Source of the DNA: Chryseobacterium daecheongense
GTDB lineage: Bacteria; Bacteroidota; Bacteroidia; Flavobacteriales; Weeksellaceae
Reading direction: 5' to 3'
DNA: 64,000 nt
Assembly (NCBI GenBank): GCA_027920525.1
Contig: CP115858.1
Coordinates: forward strand, 558,001 to 622,000
The notes below the pieces were generated by a model. The model was not told the origin of the DNA, ran no database searches, and saw only the letters and a program-made list of their open reading frames with translations. Position 1 is the first letter of the stretch. Each line of letters opens with the position of its first letter. Below are positions 18,000-26,448 of this stretch, piece by piece. The position numbers and the translations under genes are program-made.

Positions 18000-19674
18000 A
18001 ACATTAAATAAATATTCCAGGGTTCTCACTCAGGATCCTACTCAACCGGCAACCCAGGCGATGTTTTACGGAATCGGCTTTAAAAAAGAGGATTTCGATA
18101 AAGCCCAGGTTGGAGTAGCGAGTATGGGATATGACGGAAATACCTGCAATATGCACCTTAACGGGCTGGCAGAACTGGTTAAAAAGGGAGTAAACGGACA
18201 GAATCTTGTTGGCCTGATGTTTCATACCATAGGGATCAGTGACGGAATGACCAATGGGACAGATGGAATGCGATATTCTCTTGTCAGCAGGGATGTGATT
18301 GCAGACAGCATTGAAACGGTGTGTGCAGGACAGTACTATGACGGTCTTATTACAGTTCCGGGATGTGATAAAAATATGCCTGGTTCCCTAATGGCAATGG
18401 CGAGATTAAACAGGCCATCGATCATGGTATATGGGGGAAGCATAGAAGCAGGACACTATAAGGGCAATGATCTCAATATCGTATCTGCTTTTGAAGCATT
18501 GGGAAATAAGATTGCAGGAAAGCTTTCTGATGAAGATTATGATGGAATCATCAAAAACTCCTGTCCAAGTGCGGGGGCTTGTGGTGGTATGTATACAGCC
18601 AATACAATGGCTTCGGCGATTGAAGCATTGGGTATGAGCTTACCGTACTCATCTTCTTATCCGGCTCTAAGCAAAGAGAAAAAGGAAGAATGTGAGTTTG
18701 CCGGACATTATATGAGGATATTGCTGGAAAAAGACATCAAGCCTTCCGATATCATGACGCCAAAGGCTTTTGAAAATGCCTTGAGAATCATTATGGTTTT
18801 AGGGGGAAGCACGAATGCAGTCCTTCATTTCATTGCAATAGCAAAGAGTATTGGTCATCATTTAACGCTGGATGATTTTCAGAAGATTAGTGATACTACG
18901 CCCTTGCTGGCTGACCTGAAACCTAGCGGCAGGTACCTGATGAAAGATCTTCATGAGGTAGGAGGAGTACCGGCTGTGATGAAATATCTATTGGATCTCG
19001 GACTTCTCCATGGAGACTGCCTTACGGTAACCGGAAAGACAATGGAAGAAAATCTTAGAAACATTACTTCAATTATAGATAGGAAACAGGATATTATCAG
19101 GGATATCAGCAATCCGATAAAAGAAACAGGCCACATCCGTATTATGTACGGCAACCTGGCGGAAAGAGGCTGTGTAGCCAAAATTACAGGCAAGGAGGGG
19201 AGTTTCTTTAAAGGAAAAGCAAGGGTTTTTGATGGTGAAAAAGAATTTATCAAAGGTATTGAAGACAAAATAATCCAGGAAGGTGATGTAGTTGTGATTA
19301 AGAATGAAGGACCTAAAGGCGCTCCTGGAATGCCTGAAATGTTGAAACCAACTTCTGCATTGATGGGTTCCGGACTAGGTAAGAATGTAGCATTAATTAC
19401 GGACGGGCGCTTTTCCGGAGGAACTCATGGTTTTGTGGTAGGGCACATTACACCTGAAGCCTTTGAAGGAGGATTAATTGGTTTGGTTAAAGACAATGAT
19501 GTGATCGAACTAGATGCTGTAAAGAATACCATCAACCTGATTATATCAGATGAAGAATTAAAAGAAAGAAAAGCCGGATTCAAACAACCGGATTATAAAG
19601 TAAAAACAGGGGTGTTATACAAGTATGCAAAGCTGGTATCAGATGCCTCTCAGGGATGTATAACAGATTTTTAA
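17992..19674 (+). CDS. ilvD: Dihydroxy-acid dehydratase
   Basis: 560 residues, full length. Dehydrates 2,3-dihydroxy-isovalerate and its isoleucine-path homologue to the 2-oxo acids, using an Fe-S cluster and Mg2+. Cluster-ligand cysteines fit C52 ('YDGNTCNMH'), C125 ('[10 protein letters not shown]') and C197 ('[16 protein letters not shown]'). The C-terminal signature '[19 protein letters not shown]' is present. The start ATG at 17992 lies inside the end of ilvE; ilvB follows after 10 bases. Confidence 0.96.
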   Translation: MCETLNKYSRVLTQDPTQPATQAMFYGIGFKKEDFDKAQVGVASMGYDGNTCNMHLNGLAELVKKGVNGQNLVGLMFHTIGISDGMTNGTDGMRYSLVSRDVIADSIETVCAGQYYDGLITVPGCDKNMPGSLMAMARLNRPSIMVYGGSIEAGHYKGNDLNIVSAFEALGNKIAGKLSDEDYDGIIKNSCPSAGACGGMYTANTMASAIEALGMSLPYSSSYPALSKEKKEECEFAGHYMRILLEKDIKPSDIMTPKAFENALRIIMVLGGSTNAVLHFIAIAKSIGHHLTLDDFQKISDTTPLLADLKPSGRYLMKDLHEVGGVPAVMKYLLDLGLLHGDCLTVTGKTMEENLRNITSIIDRKQDIIRDISNPIKETGHIRIMYGNLAERGCVAKITGKEGSFFKGKARVFDGEKEFIKGIEDKIIQEGDVVVIKNEGPKGAPGMPEMLKPTSALMGSGLGKNVALITDGRFSGGTHGFVVGHITPEAFEGGLIGLVKDNDVIELDAVKNTINLIISDEELKERKAGFKQPDYKVKTGVLYKYAKLVSDASQGCITDF

Positions 19675-19684
19675 ATTGAATATA

Positions 19685-21424
19685 ATGGAATCAACATTTA
19701 ATGCATTAGAAACAGAAAGGTCTACACAGACCATAAAAAAATTGAAAGGGGCAGAAGTTATTTTGGAAATCCTGAAAGCTGAAAACGTCAATACGATCTT
19801 CGGATATCCTGGTGGAGCTGTCATTCCGATTTATGACGCATTATATGATTACAAAGACGATTTAAAGCATATTCTCGTTAGACATGAACAGGGAGCAATC
19901 CACGCAGCACAGGGGTTTTCCAGGTCTTCGAACCATACCGGTGTAGCTATTGCAACCAGTGGCCCGGGAGCAACCAATCTGGTAACAGGACTTGCAGATG
20001 CTATGATTGACAGCACACCGGTTGTTTGTATAACCGGACAAGTATATGCATCCCTTTTGGGATCTGATGCTTTTCAGGAAGTAGATGTGATCAATGTTAC
20101 CGCTCCTGTTACCAAATGGAACTGTCAGGTAACAGATGCTAAAGATATTCCGACAGCTTTGGCAAAAGCTTTCTATATAGCAAGATCAGGGCGACCAGGT
20201 CCTGTATTGGTGGATATTACTAAAAATGCACAACTTCAGGAAATCGATTTTACAGGATATGAGGCCTGTAATTCCATCCGGTCTTATCATCCTAAACCTC
20301 GAATCAGGCATGAATACATTGAGCAGGCTGCTCTATTGATCAATGCTGCTAAAAGACCATTCCTACTTTTCGGGCAAGGAGTGATTATAGGAAAGGCAGA
20401 AAAAGAGTTACAGGATTTGGTTGAAAAAACCGGCATTCCTGCGGCTTCTACTGCTTTGGGTTTAGGAGCACTTTCTACAGAACATCCGCTTTATGTAGGA
20501 ATGCTAGGAATGCATGGACATTATGCTCCTAACAAATTAACCAATGATTGTGATGTGATTATCGCTGTAGGAATGCGATTTGACGATCGTGTAACCGGAA
20601 AATTGGATCAATATGCCAGACAAGCTAAAGTAGTTCATCTCGATATTGACCTTGCGGAAATAGATAAAAATGTAAAAGCGGATGTCCCTGTTCTTGGTAA
20701 TTGTAAAGAAACACTTCCTCTGCTGAATGAGGCTCTTTCAGAAAACTCACATAAAGAGTGGCTGGATCAGTTTAAAGAACTGCATCGTGAAGAAAATCTT
20801 GAGGTTGTACACAAGGAATTGAATCCGGAAACAGAAGAACTTACCATGGGAGAGGTGTTAAAATACCTGAACCAACTCACCCATGGAGAGTACATCATCT
20901 GTACGGATGTGGGACAGCACCAGATGATTTCCTGCAGATATGCTGAATTTAAAAAATCAAAAAGAAACGTCACTTCCGGTGGTCTTGGAACAATGGGATT
21001 TGGTCTTCCTGCAGCAATAGGTGCAAAAATGGCAAATCCTGACAAGCACGTGATCTGTATTGCGGGAGACGGTGGTTTTCAGATGAACATCCAGGAGCTG
21101 GGAACTATTTCACAATTCGGAATAGGGGTAAAGATGATTGTTCTGAATAATTCTTTTCTCGGGATGGTTCGTCAATGGCAGGAACTCTTTCATGACAAGC
21201 GATATTCTTTCGTGGATATTACCAGTCCGGACTTTTCTGCTGTTGCTGAAGCCTATGGTATTAAAGCAAAGCATGTAAAAGAGAGAGCTTTCCTGGAATC
21301 TTCATTAAAAGAAATGCTTGAAACAGAGGAATCTTATCTTCTGGAAATAAAAGTAGGGAAAGAAAATAATGTTTTCCCGATGGTTCCACAAGGATGCAGC
21401 GTAAGTGAAATCCGCTTAAAATAA
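19685..21424 (+). CDS. ilvB: Acetolactate synthase large (catalytic) subunit
   Basis: 579 residues from the ATG at 19685; a TTG at 19676 would add three. Condenses pyruvate with pyruvate or 2-oxobutyrate, the first common step of valine and isoleucine synthesis, using thiamine diphosphate and FAD. 'GYPGGAVIPIYDAL' and 'VRHEQGAIHAAQG' give the N-terminal PYR domain with the catalytic Glu; the ThDP/Mg motif is 'GDGGFQMNIQEL' followed by 'MIVLNNSFLGMVRQWQ'. The regulatory partner ilvN follows eight bases later. Confidence 0.96.
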   Translation: MESTFNALETERSTQTIKKLKGAEVILEILKAENVNTIFGYPGGAVIPIYDALYDYKDDLKHILVRHEQGAIHAAQGFSRSSNHTGVAIATSGPGATNLVTGLADAMIDSTPVVCITGQVYASLLGSDAFQEVDVINVTAPVTKWNCQVTDAKDIPTALAKAFYIARSGRPGPVLVDITKNAQLQEIDFTGYEACNSIRSYHPKPRIRHEYIEQAALLINAAKRPFLLFGQGVIIGKAEKELQDLVEKTGIPAASTALGLGALSTEHPLYVGMLGMHGHYAPNKLTNDCDVIIAVGMRFDDRVTGKLDQYARQAKVVHLDIDLAEIDKNVKADVPVLGNCKETLPLLNEALSENSHKEWLDQFKELHREENLEVVHKELNPETEELTMGEVLKYLNQLTHGEYIICTDVGQHQMISCRYAEFKKSKRNVTSGGLGTMGFGLPAAIGAKMANPDKHVICIAGDGGFQMNIQELGTISQFGIGVKMIVLNNSFLGMVRQWQELFHDKRYSFVDITSPDFSAVAEAYGIKAKHVKERAFLESSLKEMLETEESYLLEIKVGKENNVFPMVPQGCSVSEIRLK

Positions 21425-21432
21425 AAATAAAT

Positions 21433-21972
21433 ATGATGAATAAACAGGAATACACCATAAGCGTTTTCACAGAAAACCAGGTAGGATTACTCGCCAGAAT
21501 AGCAACGGTTTTTTCTAGAAGGGGGATTAATATAGACAGCCTGAATGTTTCACCTACAGAAATTACAGGTATTTCCAGGTTTACCATTGTAGTGGAAACT
21601 ACATATGAAACTGTAAGGAAAATATCCCGCCAGATTCAGAAGCTGGTAGAAGTGATAAAAGTATATTACAATACCAATGAAGAAATCGTATGGCAGGAAC
21701 TGGCACTTTTTAAAATAGAAACCAATGTCGTTTCTGAAAAATTCTATGTTGAAAGGATTTTAAGACAATATGGTGCAACCATCGTAAGTGTAAGAAATGA
21801 TTATACTGTTTTTACGATTGTGGGACATCATGAAGAAATAGGCCGTTTCCTTGACCTTCTGGAGCCCCATGGTCTTATAGAGTTTATCAGAAGCGGAAGA
21901 GTAGCAGTTATTAAATCCAATGAAGCTTTCCATAAAAAGCTGACGGCCCTTGAAAAAATGGCTTATCAATAA
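21433..21972 (+). CDS. ilvN: Acetolactate synthase small (regulatory) subunit
   Basis: 179 residues. An N-terminal ACT domain (about 5-78, 'YTISVFTENQVGLLARIATVF', 'GINIDSLNVSPTE') binds valine and gives feedback inhibition; the C-terminal domain (about 85-179) contacts the large subunit. The length matches the IlvH-type full-size regulatory subunit. It follows ilvB directly. Two ATG codons are adjacent at the start; either may be used. Confidence 0.94.
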   Translation: MMNKQEYTISVFTENQVGLLARIATVFSRRGINIDSLNVSPTEITGISRFTIVVETTYETVRKISRQIQKLVEVIKVYYNTNEEIVWQELALFKIETNVVSEKFYVERILRQYGATIVSVRNDYTVFTIVGHHEEIGRFLDLLEPHGLIEFIRSGRVAVIKSNEAFHKKLTALEKMAYQ

Positions 21973-22040
21973 AAAACACAAGTTCAATATATATAATGTG
22001 GCCAGAATTGGCCGGAAAAATAACAATTAAAAACAAAATT

Positions 22041-23102
22041 ATGGCATTAATTAAATTTGCAGGAGTAGAAGAAAATGTAGTAACAAGAGAAGAATTTCCA
22101 ATTGAAAAAGCGCAGGATGTATTAAAAAATGAGACTGTAGCGGTTTTAGGATATGGTATCCAGGGACCTGGTCAGGCTTTAAACCTTCAGGATAACGGAA
22201 TCAATGTAATTGTCGGACAACGTAAGAATTCTAAAAGTTGGGATAAGGCAGTACAAGATGGATTTATTCCGGGTGAAACATTATTTGAATTAGAAGAAGC
22301 AGCACAAAGAGGAACTATTCTGTGCTATCTTTTAAGTGATGCTGCACAGATTGAATTCTGGCCAACATTAGAAAAACACCTTACCCCTGGAAAAACATTA
22401 TATTTCTCACATGGTTTCGGAATTACCTATAATCACCAGACTAATATCGTACCGTCTAAAGAGGTAGATGTGGTTTTGGTGGCGCCTAAAGGATCCGGAA
22501 CATCTTTAAGAAGACTTTTTGTGGAAGGTAAGGGATTGAACAGCAGTTATGCCATCCATCAGGATGCAACGGGAAATGCGAAGGATAAAGTAATTGCATT
22601 AGGGATTGCGGTAGGCAGCGGATATTTGTTCGAAACCAACTTTAAGAAAGAAGTATATAGTGATCTGGTAGGAGAAAGGGGCTCATTGATGGGTGCAATA
22701 CAGGGACTTTTTGCAGCTCAGTTTGAAGTATTGAGAGCTCAGGGACATTCACCTTCCGAAGCCTTTAATGAAACCGTTGAGGAATTAACACAGTCTTTAA
22801 TGCCTTTGGTGGCAGAGAACGGAATGGATTGGATGTATGCCAACTGTTCAACAACAGCCCAAAGAGGAGCTTTAGATTGGTGGAAAAAGTTTTATGATGC
22901 TACTAAACCTGTATTTGAAGAACTATATCAAAGTGTGAAAGAAGGAACTGAATCACAAAAATCAATTTCAAGTAACAGTAAAGAAAATTACAGGGAAGGC
23001 CTTAACAAAGAGCTTGAAGAATTGAGAAACAGCGAATTATGGCAAGCCGGGAAAGTCGTAAGATCGTTACGTCCGGATAGAGAATATGAATATGAAAAGT
23101 AA
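22041..23102 (+). CDS. ilvC: Ketol-acid reductoisomerase
   Basis: 353 residues from ATG 22041 ('MALIKFAGVEENVV'), chosen because the 15 codons before it, from an ATG at 21996, do not resemble the family. Isomerises and reduces acetolactate and acetohydroxybutyrate with NAD(P)H. The Rossmann motif is 'VLGYGIQGPGQ', the cofactor loop 'VGQRKNSKSW', and the metal and substrate residues lie in 'VAPKGSGTSLRRLFVEG' and 'YSDLVGERGSLMGAIQG'. The C-terminus overlaps the ilvA start by 17 bases. Located between ilvN (68 bases) and ilvA. Confidence 0.95.
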   Translation: MALIKFAGVEENVVTREEFPIEKAQDVLKNETVAVLGYGIQGPGQALNLQDNGINVIVGQRKNSKSWDKAVQDGFIPGETLFELEEAAQRGTILCYLLSDAAQIEFWPTLEKHLTPGKTLYFSHGFGITYNHQTNIVPSKEVDVVLVAPKGSGTSLRRLFVEGKGLNSSYAIHQDATGNAKDKVIALGIAVGSGYLFETNFKKEVYSDLVGERGSLMGAIQGLFAAQFEVLRAQGHSPSEAFNETVEELTQSLMPLVAENGMDWMYANCSTTAQRGALDWWKKFYDATKPVFEELYQSVKEGTESQKSISSNSKENYREGLNKELEELRNSELWQAGKVVRSLRPDREYEYEK

Positions 23103-24357
23103 AACCATTACTTTCCCTTCCTTAGATGCTGTTAAAAAGGCCCGGAAAACCCTGGAAAATATTGTCAATACAACACCACTGCAGGAAAGCGTTAGACTTT
23201 CCAGACAGATTGGAGCGAATATTTTTTTGAAAAGGGAAGATATGCAACCGGTCCGTTCCTATAAGATCAGGGGTGCCTATAATAAAATCTACAGCCTCCA
23301 CAGAGATGATAAAACCGGAAATGGTGTTGTTTGTGCCAGTGCAGGAAATCATGCCCAAGGCGTTGCTTTTGCATGCAGGAAACTGAAGATCAACGGAACG
23401 ATTTTCATGCCCGTCACGACTCCTAAGCAAAAACTGGAGCAGGTAGCCATGTTTGGGGAACAGTATGTTGAAATAAAGCTTATAGGCGATACTTTTGATG
23501 ACTCAAAGAATGCGGCCATAGCATACAGTGAAAATTCGGGAGCTGAATTTATTCATCCATTTGATGATGTGGAAATCATTGAAGGCCAGGCTACCTTGGC
23601 CATGGAAATTCTGGAACAAGCAAAAGATCCTATAGATTTTGTACTTGTACCACTTGGAGGAGGTGGGTTAGCTGCTGGCATTATCACTGTGTTTTCGATT
23701 TTATCACCTCAAACGAAAATCATTATTGCAGAACCAAAGGGAGCTGCATCGATGAAGGCATCTGTAGAAGCAGGAACCAATATCGAATTGTTGCACATTG
23801 ATAAATTTGTAGATGGAGCTGCTGTTCAAAAGGTAGGTGACCTTACTTTTGAAATCTGCAGGGACCATATCCATGAGTGTATTGCTGTTCATGAAGGAAA
23901 AGTATGTGAAACTTTATTGGAACTTTACAACAAGGATGCAATGGTGCTTGAGCCTGCAGGTGCATTGACGATAGCTGCACTGGAGCTCTGTAAAGAAGAG
24001 ATAGCAGGAAAAAATGTTGTATGTATTGTAAGCGGAAGTAACAATGATATTACAAGGACGGAGGAGATTAAAGAAAGGGCAATGCTTTATAAAGGATTGA
24101 AACATTATTTTATTGTAAAATTTCCTCAGCGACCGGGTGCTCTTAAAGAATTTGTTCTGAGTGTTTTGGGAACATCGGATGATATTACTTTTTTTGAATA
24201 TACCAAAAGGAATTCCCGGGAAACTGCTTCAGCGATCGTTGGTATTGAAGTTCCTTCTTTTTCAGACTTTGAAGGATTATTAAAGAGAATGAAGCAGGCA
24301 GGGTATTATGAATCATATCTCAATGATTCCCCCAATATGATGAATATTTTAATTTAG
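23086..24357 (+). CDS. ilvA: Threonine dehydratase (ammonia-lyase), biosynthetic
   Basis: 423 residues. Converts threonine to 2-oxobutyrate, the entry to isoleucine. PLP lysine K60 in 'VRSYKIRGAYNK', 'SAGNHAQG' (about 87-94), the glycine-rich phosphate loop 'PLGGGGLAAG' (about 191-200), and an ACT-like regulatory tail from about 335 ('HYFIVKFPQRPGALKEFV'). The single short regulatory domain makes it the 400-420 residue form, not the 514-residue enteric form. The start overlaps the end of ilvC; ATG 23092 is an alternative. Last gene of the ilv operon. Confidence 0.94.
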   Translation: MNMKSKTITFPSLDAVKKARKTLENIVNTTPLQESVRLSRQIGANIFLKREDMQPVRSYKIRGAYNKIYSLHRDDKTGNGVVCASAGNHAQGVAFACRKLKINGTIFMPVTTPKQKLEQVAMFGEQYVEIKLIGDTFDDSKNAAIAYSENSGAEFIHPFDDVEIIEGQATLAMEILEQAKDPIDFVLVPLGGGGLAAGIITVFSILSPQTKIIIAEPKGAASMKASVEAGTNIELLHIDKFVDGAAVQKVGDLTFEICRDHIHECIAVHEGKVCETLLELYNKDAMVLEPAGALTIAALELCKEEIAGKNVVCIVSGSNNDITRTEEIKERAMLYKGLKHYFIVKFPQRPGALKEFVLSVLGTSDDITFFEYTKRNSRETASAIVGIEVPSFSDFEGLLKRMKQAGYYESYLNDSPNMMNILI

Positions 24358-24364
24358 ATTAATG

Positions 24365-24394
24365 AATCAAGCCACTTTTGTAAGTGGCTTGATT
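24365..24394 (+). terminator. ilvA: Hairpin after ilvA
   Basis: Arms 24365-24377 and 24382-24394 (AATCAAGCCACTT / AAGTGGCTTGATT) pair perfectly over 13 bases with a TTGT loop, seven bases after the ilvA stop. The following T run is weak (ATTTGG), so termination may be incomplete. Confidence 0.7.
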
Positions 24395-24644
24395 ATTTGG
24401 TAAACATAAGCTTTGACCGGTAATAAATACCCGTTATAGTCTTATGGATACTTAAAATAAGGCTAAACTGATAAATGTCATGGTGTTTATTATTTTTATT
24501 CAGTCTAAATAAATATAAATTTGTTGTAGCAAAATAACAATAAGAAATAGAGAGATAATTACTCTCAATTATTACGGTTTGTTTTTTGGAAAGTATAATA
24601 AAAATAACACAACTAATCATATCCATATCAATTTTTGTTTTTTT

Positions 24645-24679
24645 AACCGGTGAGGCCATATCTCACCGGTTTTCTTTTA
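24645..24679 (+). terminator. Orphan intrinsic terminator
   Basis: AACCGGTGAG (24645-24654) pairs with CTCACCGGTT (24662-24671), followed by TTCTTTTAT; a T run also precedes it, so it could work on both strands. It lies 287 bases after ilvA, behind another hairpin. Confidence 0.7.
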
Positions 24680-24699
24680 TTATAAGATAAATGTTCCTG

Positions 24700-24732
24700 T
24701 AAAAAGAAACCCTTCCAATAATAGGAAGGGTT
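24700..24732 (-). terminator. Terminator of the deoxyribonucleotidase gene
   Basis: AACCCTTCC (24708-24716) and GGAAGGGTT (24724-24732) pair over nine bases; on the minus strand the stem is followed by TTCTTTTT. It lies 63 bases after the stop of the 24795-25358 gene. Confidence 0.7.
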
Positions 24733-24794
24733 AGTTGTTAGAATAAATTATTTCAGTTTAGATAAATCAAATCGTTACGATTATTCCTGATGGC

Positions 24795-25358
24795 TTAAAC
24801 AGCTTCAGATTTACTTAAATTCCTGATATCATTGAATAATGTCCGTACTTCACCCCATGTATTTACTCTTTGATGGTGATCTATATTACTGTTGTGTCCT
24901 GCGTTAAACATAATTGGTCTTCCTTTACAGAAATCCAGATTTTTAATATGGTCATCAATAAGGTAGTCCGTATCGATTACACTCTTATCTCCGCACATAA
25001 TGATATTTTTCCATGAAATAAAAGGGAAGTGCTCCTGCAGCCATTGGTATTTTTCATATAATGAAAGCGGAAACTCCATTGCTGCTGTCACAATATATAC
25101 ATCATAATCTTTCATCAGTTCCTGTACTACCTCTATGGCACCAGGCATCACTGGCAAGGTGCGGAAAAATCCCGGAGTTTGCAGATATTCGAATATTACT
25201 TCTTTGTTGGGAAAAGCGTCCGGTTCCGGTTTACCAATCATATCTTCCCGGCTGATTAAAATGCCATGATCCCTGTGATACCAGTCGATTAATTGTGCCT
25301 CTACATCTGCTATTACACCGTCCATATCTATAGCGATCGTTTCTTTTTTATTTTTCAT
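24795..25358 (-). CDS. 5'(3')-deoxyribonucleotidase-like HAD phosphatase
   Basis: 187 residues. HAD motif I 'IAIDMDGVIAD' (nucleophile D11, acid/base D13), motif II Thr in 'VYIVTAAMEFP', and the late acidic motif in 'DYLIDDH'. The combination with 'YEKYQWLQEHFPF' and 'IIMCGDKSVI' matches the NT5C group (cytosolic 5'-deoxyribonucleotidases), which remove phosphate from dNMPs and so adjust nucleotide pools. Divergent from a DeoR regulator gene 40 bases away; that neighbour could control it, but this is inference from position. Confidence 0.85.
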   Translation of the reverse strand: MKNKKETIAIDMDGVIADVEAQLIDWYHRDHGILISREDMIGKPEPDAFPNKEVIFEYLQTPGFFRTLPVMPGAIEVVQELMKDYDVYIVTAAMEFPLSLYEKYQWLQEHFPFISWKNIIMCGDKSVIDTDYLIDDHIKNLDFCKGRPIMFNAGHNSNIDHHQRVNTWGEVRTLFNDIRNLSKSEAV

Positions 25359-25359
25359 T

Positions 25360-25376
25360 TTGCAATTATTTGCAAC
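25360..25376 (+). promoter_or_regulatory. Direct repeat between the divergent nucleotidase and DeoR genes
   Basis: TTGCAA occurs at 25360-25365 and again at 25370-25375, one helical turn apart, in the 40-base spacer of the divergent pair. It is a possible DeoR operator, and the first TTG may also be a -33 element. Confidence 0.35.
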
Positions 25377-25386
25377 AAATATATTC

Positions 25387-25394
25387 TATATTTG
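25387..25394 (+). promoter_or_regulatory. -7 promoter element of the DeoR gene
   Basis: TATATTTG, an exact TAnnTTTG, ends four bases before the ATG at 25399. Transcription would begin at or beside the start codon, suggesting a leaderless message. Confidence 0.5.
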
Positions 25395-25398
25395 TGTT

Positions 25399-26148
25399 AT
25401 GATAAAAGCTGAAAGACAGGATCGCATTCTGGAATATCTGGCCAAGGACAAAAAGGTTTTGCTTGATCAATTGAGCAAAACTCTTAAAGTATCTGAAGAT
25501 ACCATACGCCGGGATATTAAAGAATTATCCGATAAAGGGTTGCTTAAAGCTGTCCGTGGTGGTGCTCTTCAACGGTCATCAATGCCGTTGCATTTTAAGG
25601 ACCGACAGAATATTGATGTGGCCCACAAAAAGATGATTGCAGAGAAGGTTTTGGAATATATCACTCCCGGAATGGTTCTGCTTGTGGATTCAGGAACCTC
25701 AGCATTGGCTGTAGTAGCGAATTTGCCAAAGGATATCGCTTTAACTGTTGTCACCAATAGCTTTCCTGTGGCTTCTCTTTTGGAAGACCATACAGAAATT
25801 GAAGTTTTGTTTATGGGGGGAATGCTGAATAAAATTTCATTCTCTACAACAGGATACGAAACCATACAAAGTATAAGAAATATCAGGGCAGATATCTGTC
25901 TACTAGGTGTTTGCAGTATTGATCTGGAGATGGGTGTGACGGGAGATGATTACGAAGATAGTCTGGTTAAAAGAGTAATGATAGAAACTTCAAAATGTAC
26001 GATTGCCTTATCGACCTCAGATAAACTGGGAAAATCGGAATCCTTTTACATATGCGCCACGAATTCCCTGAATGTGATCATCACAGAAGCTGATCCCGAT
26101 TCTGATTATTTAAAACCTTATATAGAAGCGGGTATAGAAGTACGGTAA
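25399..26148 (+). CDS. DeoR/GlpR-family transcriptional regulator
   Basis: 249 residues from ATG 25399 ('MIKAERQDRILEYLAKDKKV'); the frame is open further upstream to an ATG at 25360, but that part overlaps the promoter element and does not resemble the family. The N-terminal winged helix has the classic 'LKVSEDTIRRDIKELSDKGL' DeoR signature (about 28-47). The sensor domain (about 75-235) has 'LLVDSGTSALAVV' and 'TVVTNSFPVA', the phosphosugar-binding blocks. It probably represses sugar- or nucleoside-related genes. It may control itself and the divergent nucleotidase. Confidence 0.9.
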   Translation: MIKAERQDRILEYLAKDKKVLLDQLSKTLKVSEDTIRRDIKELSDKGLLKAVRGGALQRSSMPLHFKDRQNIDVAHKKMIAEKVLEYITPGMVLLVDSGTSALAVVANLPKDIALTVVTNSFPVASLLEDHTEIEVLFMGGMLNKISFSTTGYETIQSIRNIRADICLLGVCSIDLEMGVTGDDYEDSLVKRVMIETSKCTIALSTSDKLGKSESFYICATNSLNVIITEADPDSDYLKPYIEAGIEVR

Positions 26149-26149
26149 A

Positions 26150-26186
26150 ATCAAAAGGCAAAGAATAACTTTCTTTGCCTTTTGAT
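26150..26186. terminator. Bidirectional terminator between DeoR and peptide genes
   Basis: Arms 26150-26165 and 26171-26186 pair perfectly over 16 bases (ATCAAAAGGCAAAGAA and its complement) with a five-base loop. It closes both convergent genes, beginning right after the DeoR stop and ending six bases from the peptide stop. Confidence 0.85.
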
Positions 26187-26191
26187 CAATT

Positions 26192-26365
26192 CTAATCGAT
26201 AATAATGGCCATGCATAACCCATTAGGCCCTGCTTGTGATCTTGGACGGCATGCTCCGTTAATGCAGCACCAGTCATCACCACATTCCAGGTTGGCAGGA
26301 CATTGCAGGTATCCACCATTAATACGTCTTAGTTCACTTCTTTCCAATGATTTTAAATTTTTCAT
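26192..26365 (-). CDS. GG-leader cysteine-rich mini-peptide (bacteriocin-like, knottin-like pattern)
   Basis: 57 residues, below the usual ORF cut-off. The leader MKNLKSLERSELRRINGG ends in a double glycine, the cleavage site used by peptidase-containing ABC exporters; leaders of the form MKNLKxLxRxEL-x-IxGG are widespread in Chryseobacterium. The 39-residue core has six cysteines (residues 22, 28, 33, 34, 39, 51) with spacing C-x5-C-x4-CC-x4-C-x11-C, the C-C-CC-C-C order of inhibitor cystine knots. A core 'QCPANLECGDDWCCINGACR' followed by a Gly/Pro-rich tail fits a small disulphide-stabilised secreted peptide. It has its own promoter (26389-26396) and terminator. No exporter or immunity gene is adjacent. 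Function (toxin, signal or other) is unknown. Confidence 0.8.
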   Translation of the reverse strand: MKNLKSLERSELRRINGGYLQCPANLECGDDWCCINGACRPRSQAGPNGLCMAIIID

Positions 26366-26388
26366 AGTACATAGTTTTAGTTGTAAAA

Positions 26389-26396
26389 CAAATGTA
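26389..26396 (-). promoter_or_regulatory. -7 promoter element of the mini-peptide gene
   Basis: The plus strand reads CAAATGTA, i.e. TACATTTG on the minus strand, an exact TAnnTTTG 23 bases before the ATG. It shows the peptide gene to be a separate transcription unit. Confidence 0.55.
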
Positions 26397-26448
26397 ATGA
26401 ATTATGTAGTAGGAAATTATCTGTTATTTAAAAAACCTGTTTATCTTT

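Larger units (their letters stand above)
24395..24794. other. Non-coding spacer with a candidate small transcript
   Basis: About 400 bases without a convincing gene. A TAnnTTTG element (TAAATTTG, 24516-24523) on the plus strand is followed 120 bases later by a strong terminator (24645-24679), which has no gene of its own to close. A transcript of roughly 150 bases could run between them. An 88-codon minus-strand ORF across this stretch is low-complexity and judged spurious. Confidence 0.4.

Noticed and set aside
21996-22040. Upstream ATG of ilvC at 21996
   Set aside because: The 15 extra residues do not resemble the start of reductoisomerases; ATG 22041 gives the normal beginning.
24393-24659. 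88-codon minus-strand ORF after ilvA
   Set aside because: Low-complexity, Asn/Ile/Lys/Tyr-rich text in AT-rich DNA, overlapping two hairpins; no family likeness.
24586-24690. Ile-rich ORF (34 codons from a TTG) as a second ilv-type leader peptide
   Set aside because: The frame runs through the terminator hairpin and beyond, no biosynthetic gene follows on the plus strand, and AT-rich DNA gives many Ile codons by chance.
25360-25398. Longer DeoR start at 25360
   Set aside because: It overlaps the promoter element and adds residues unlike the family; the family N-terminus begins at ATG 25399.
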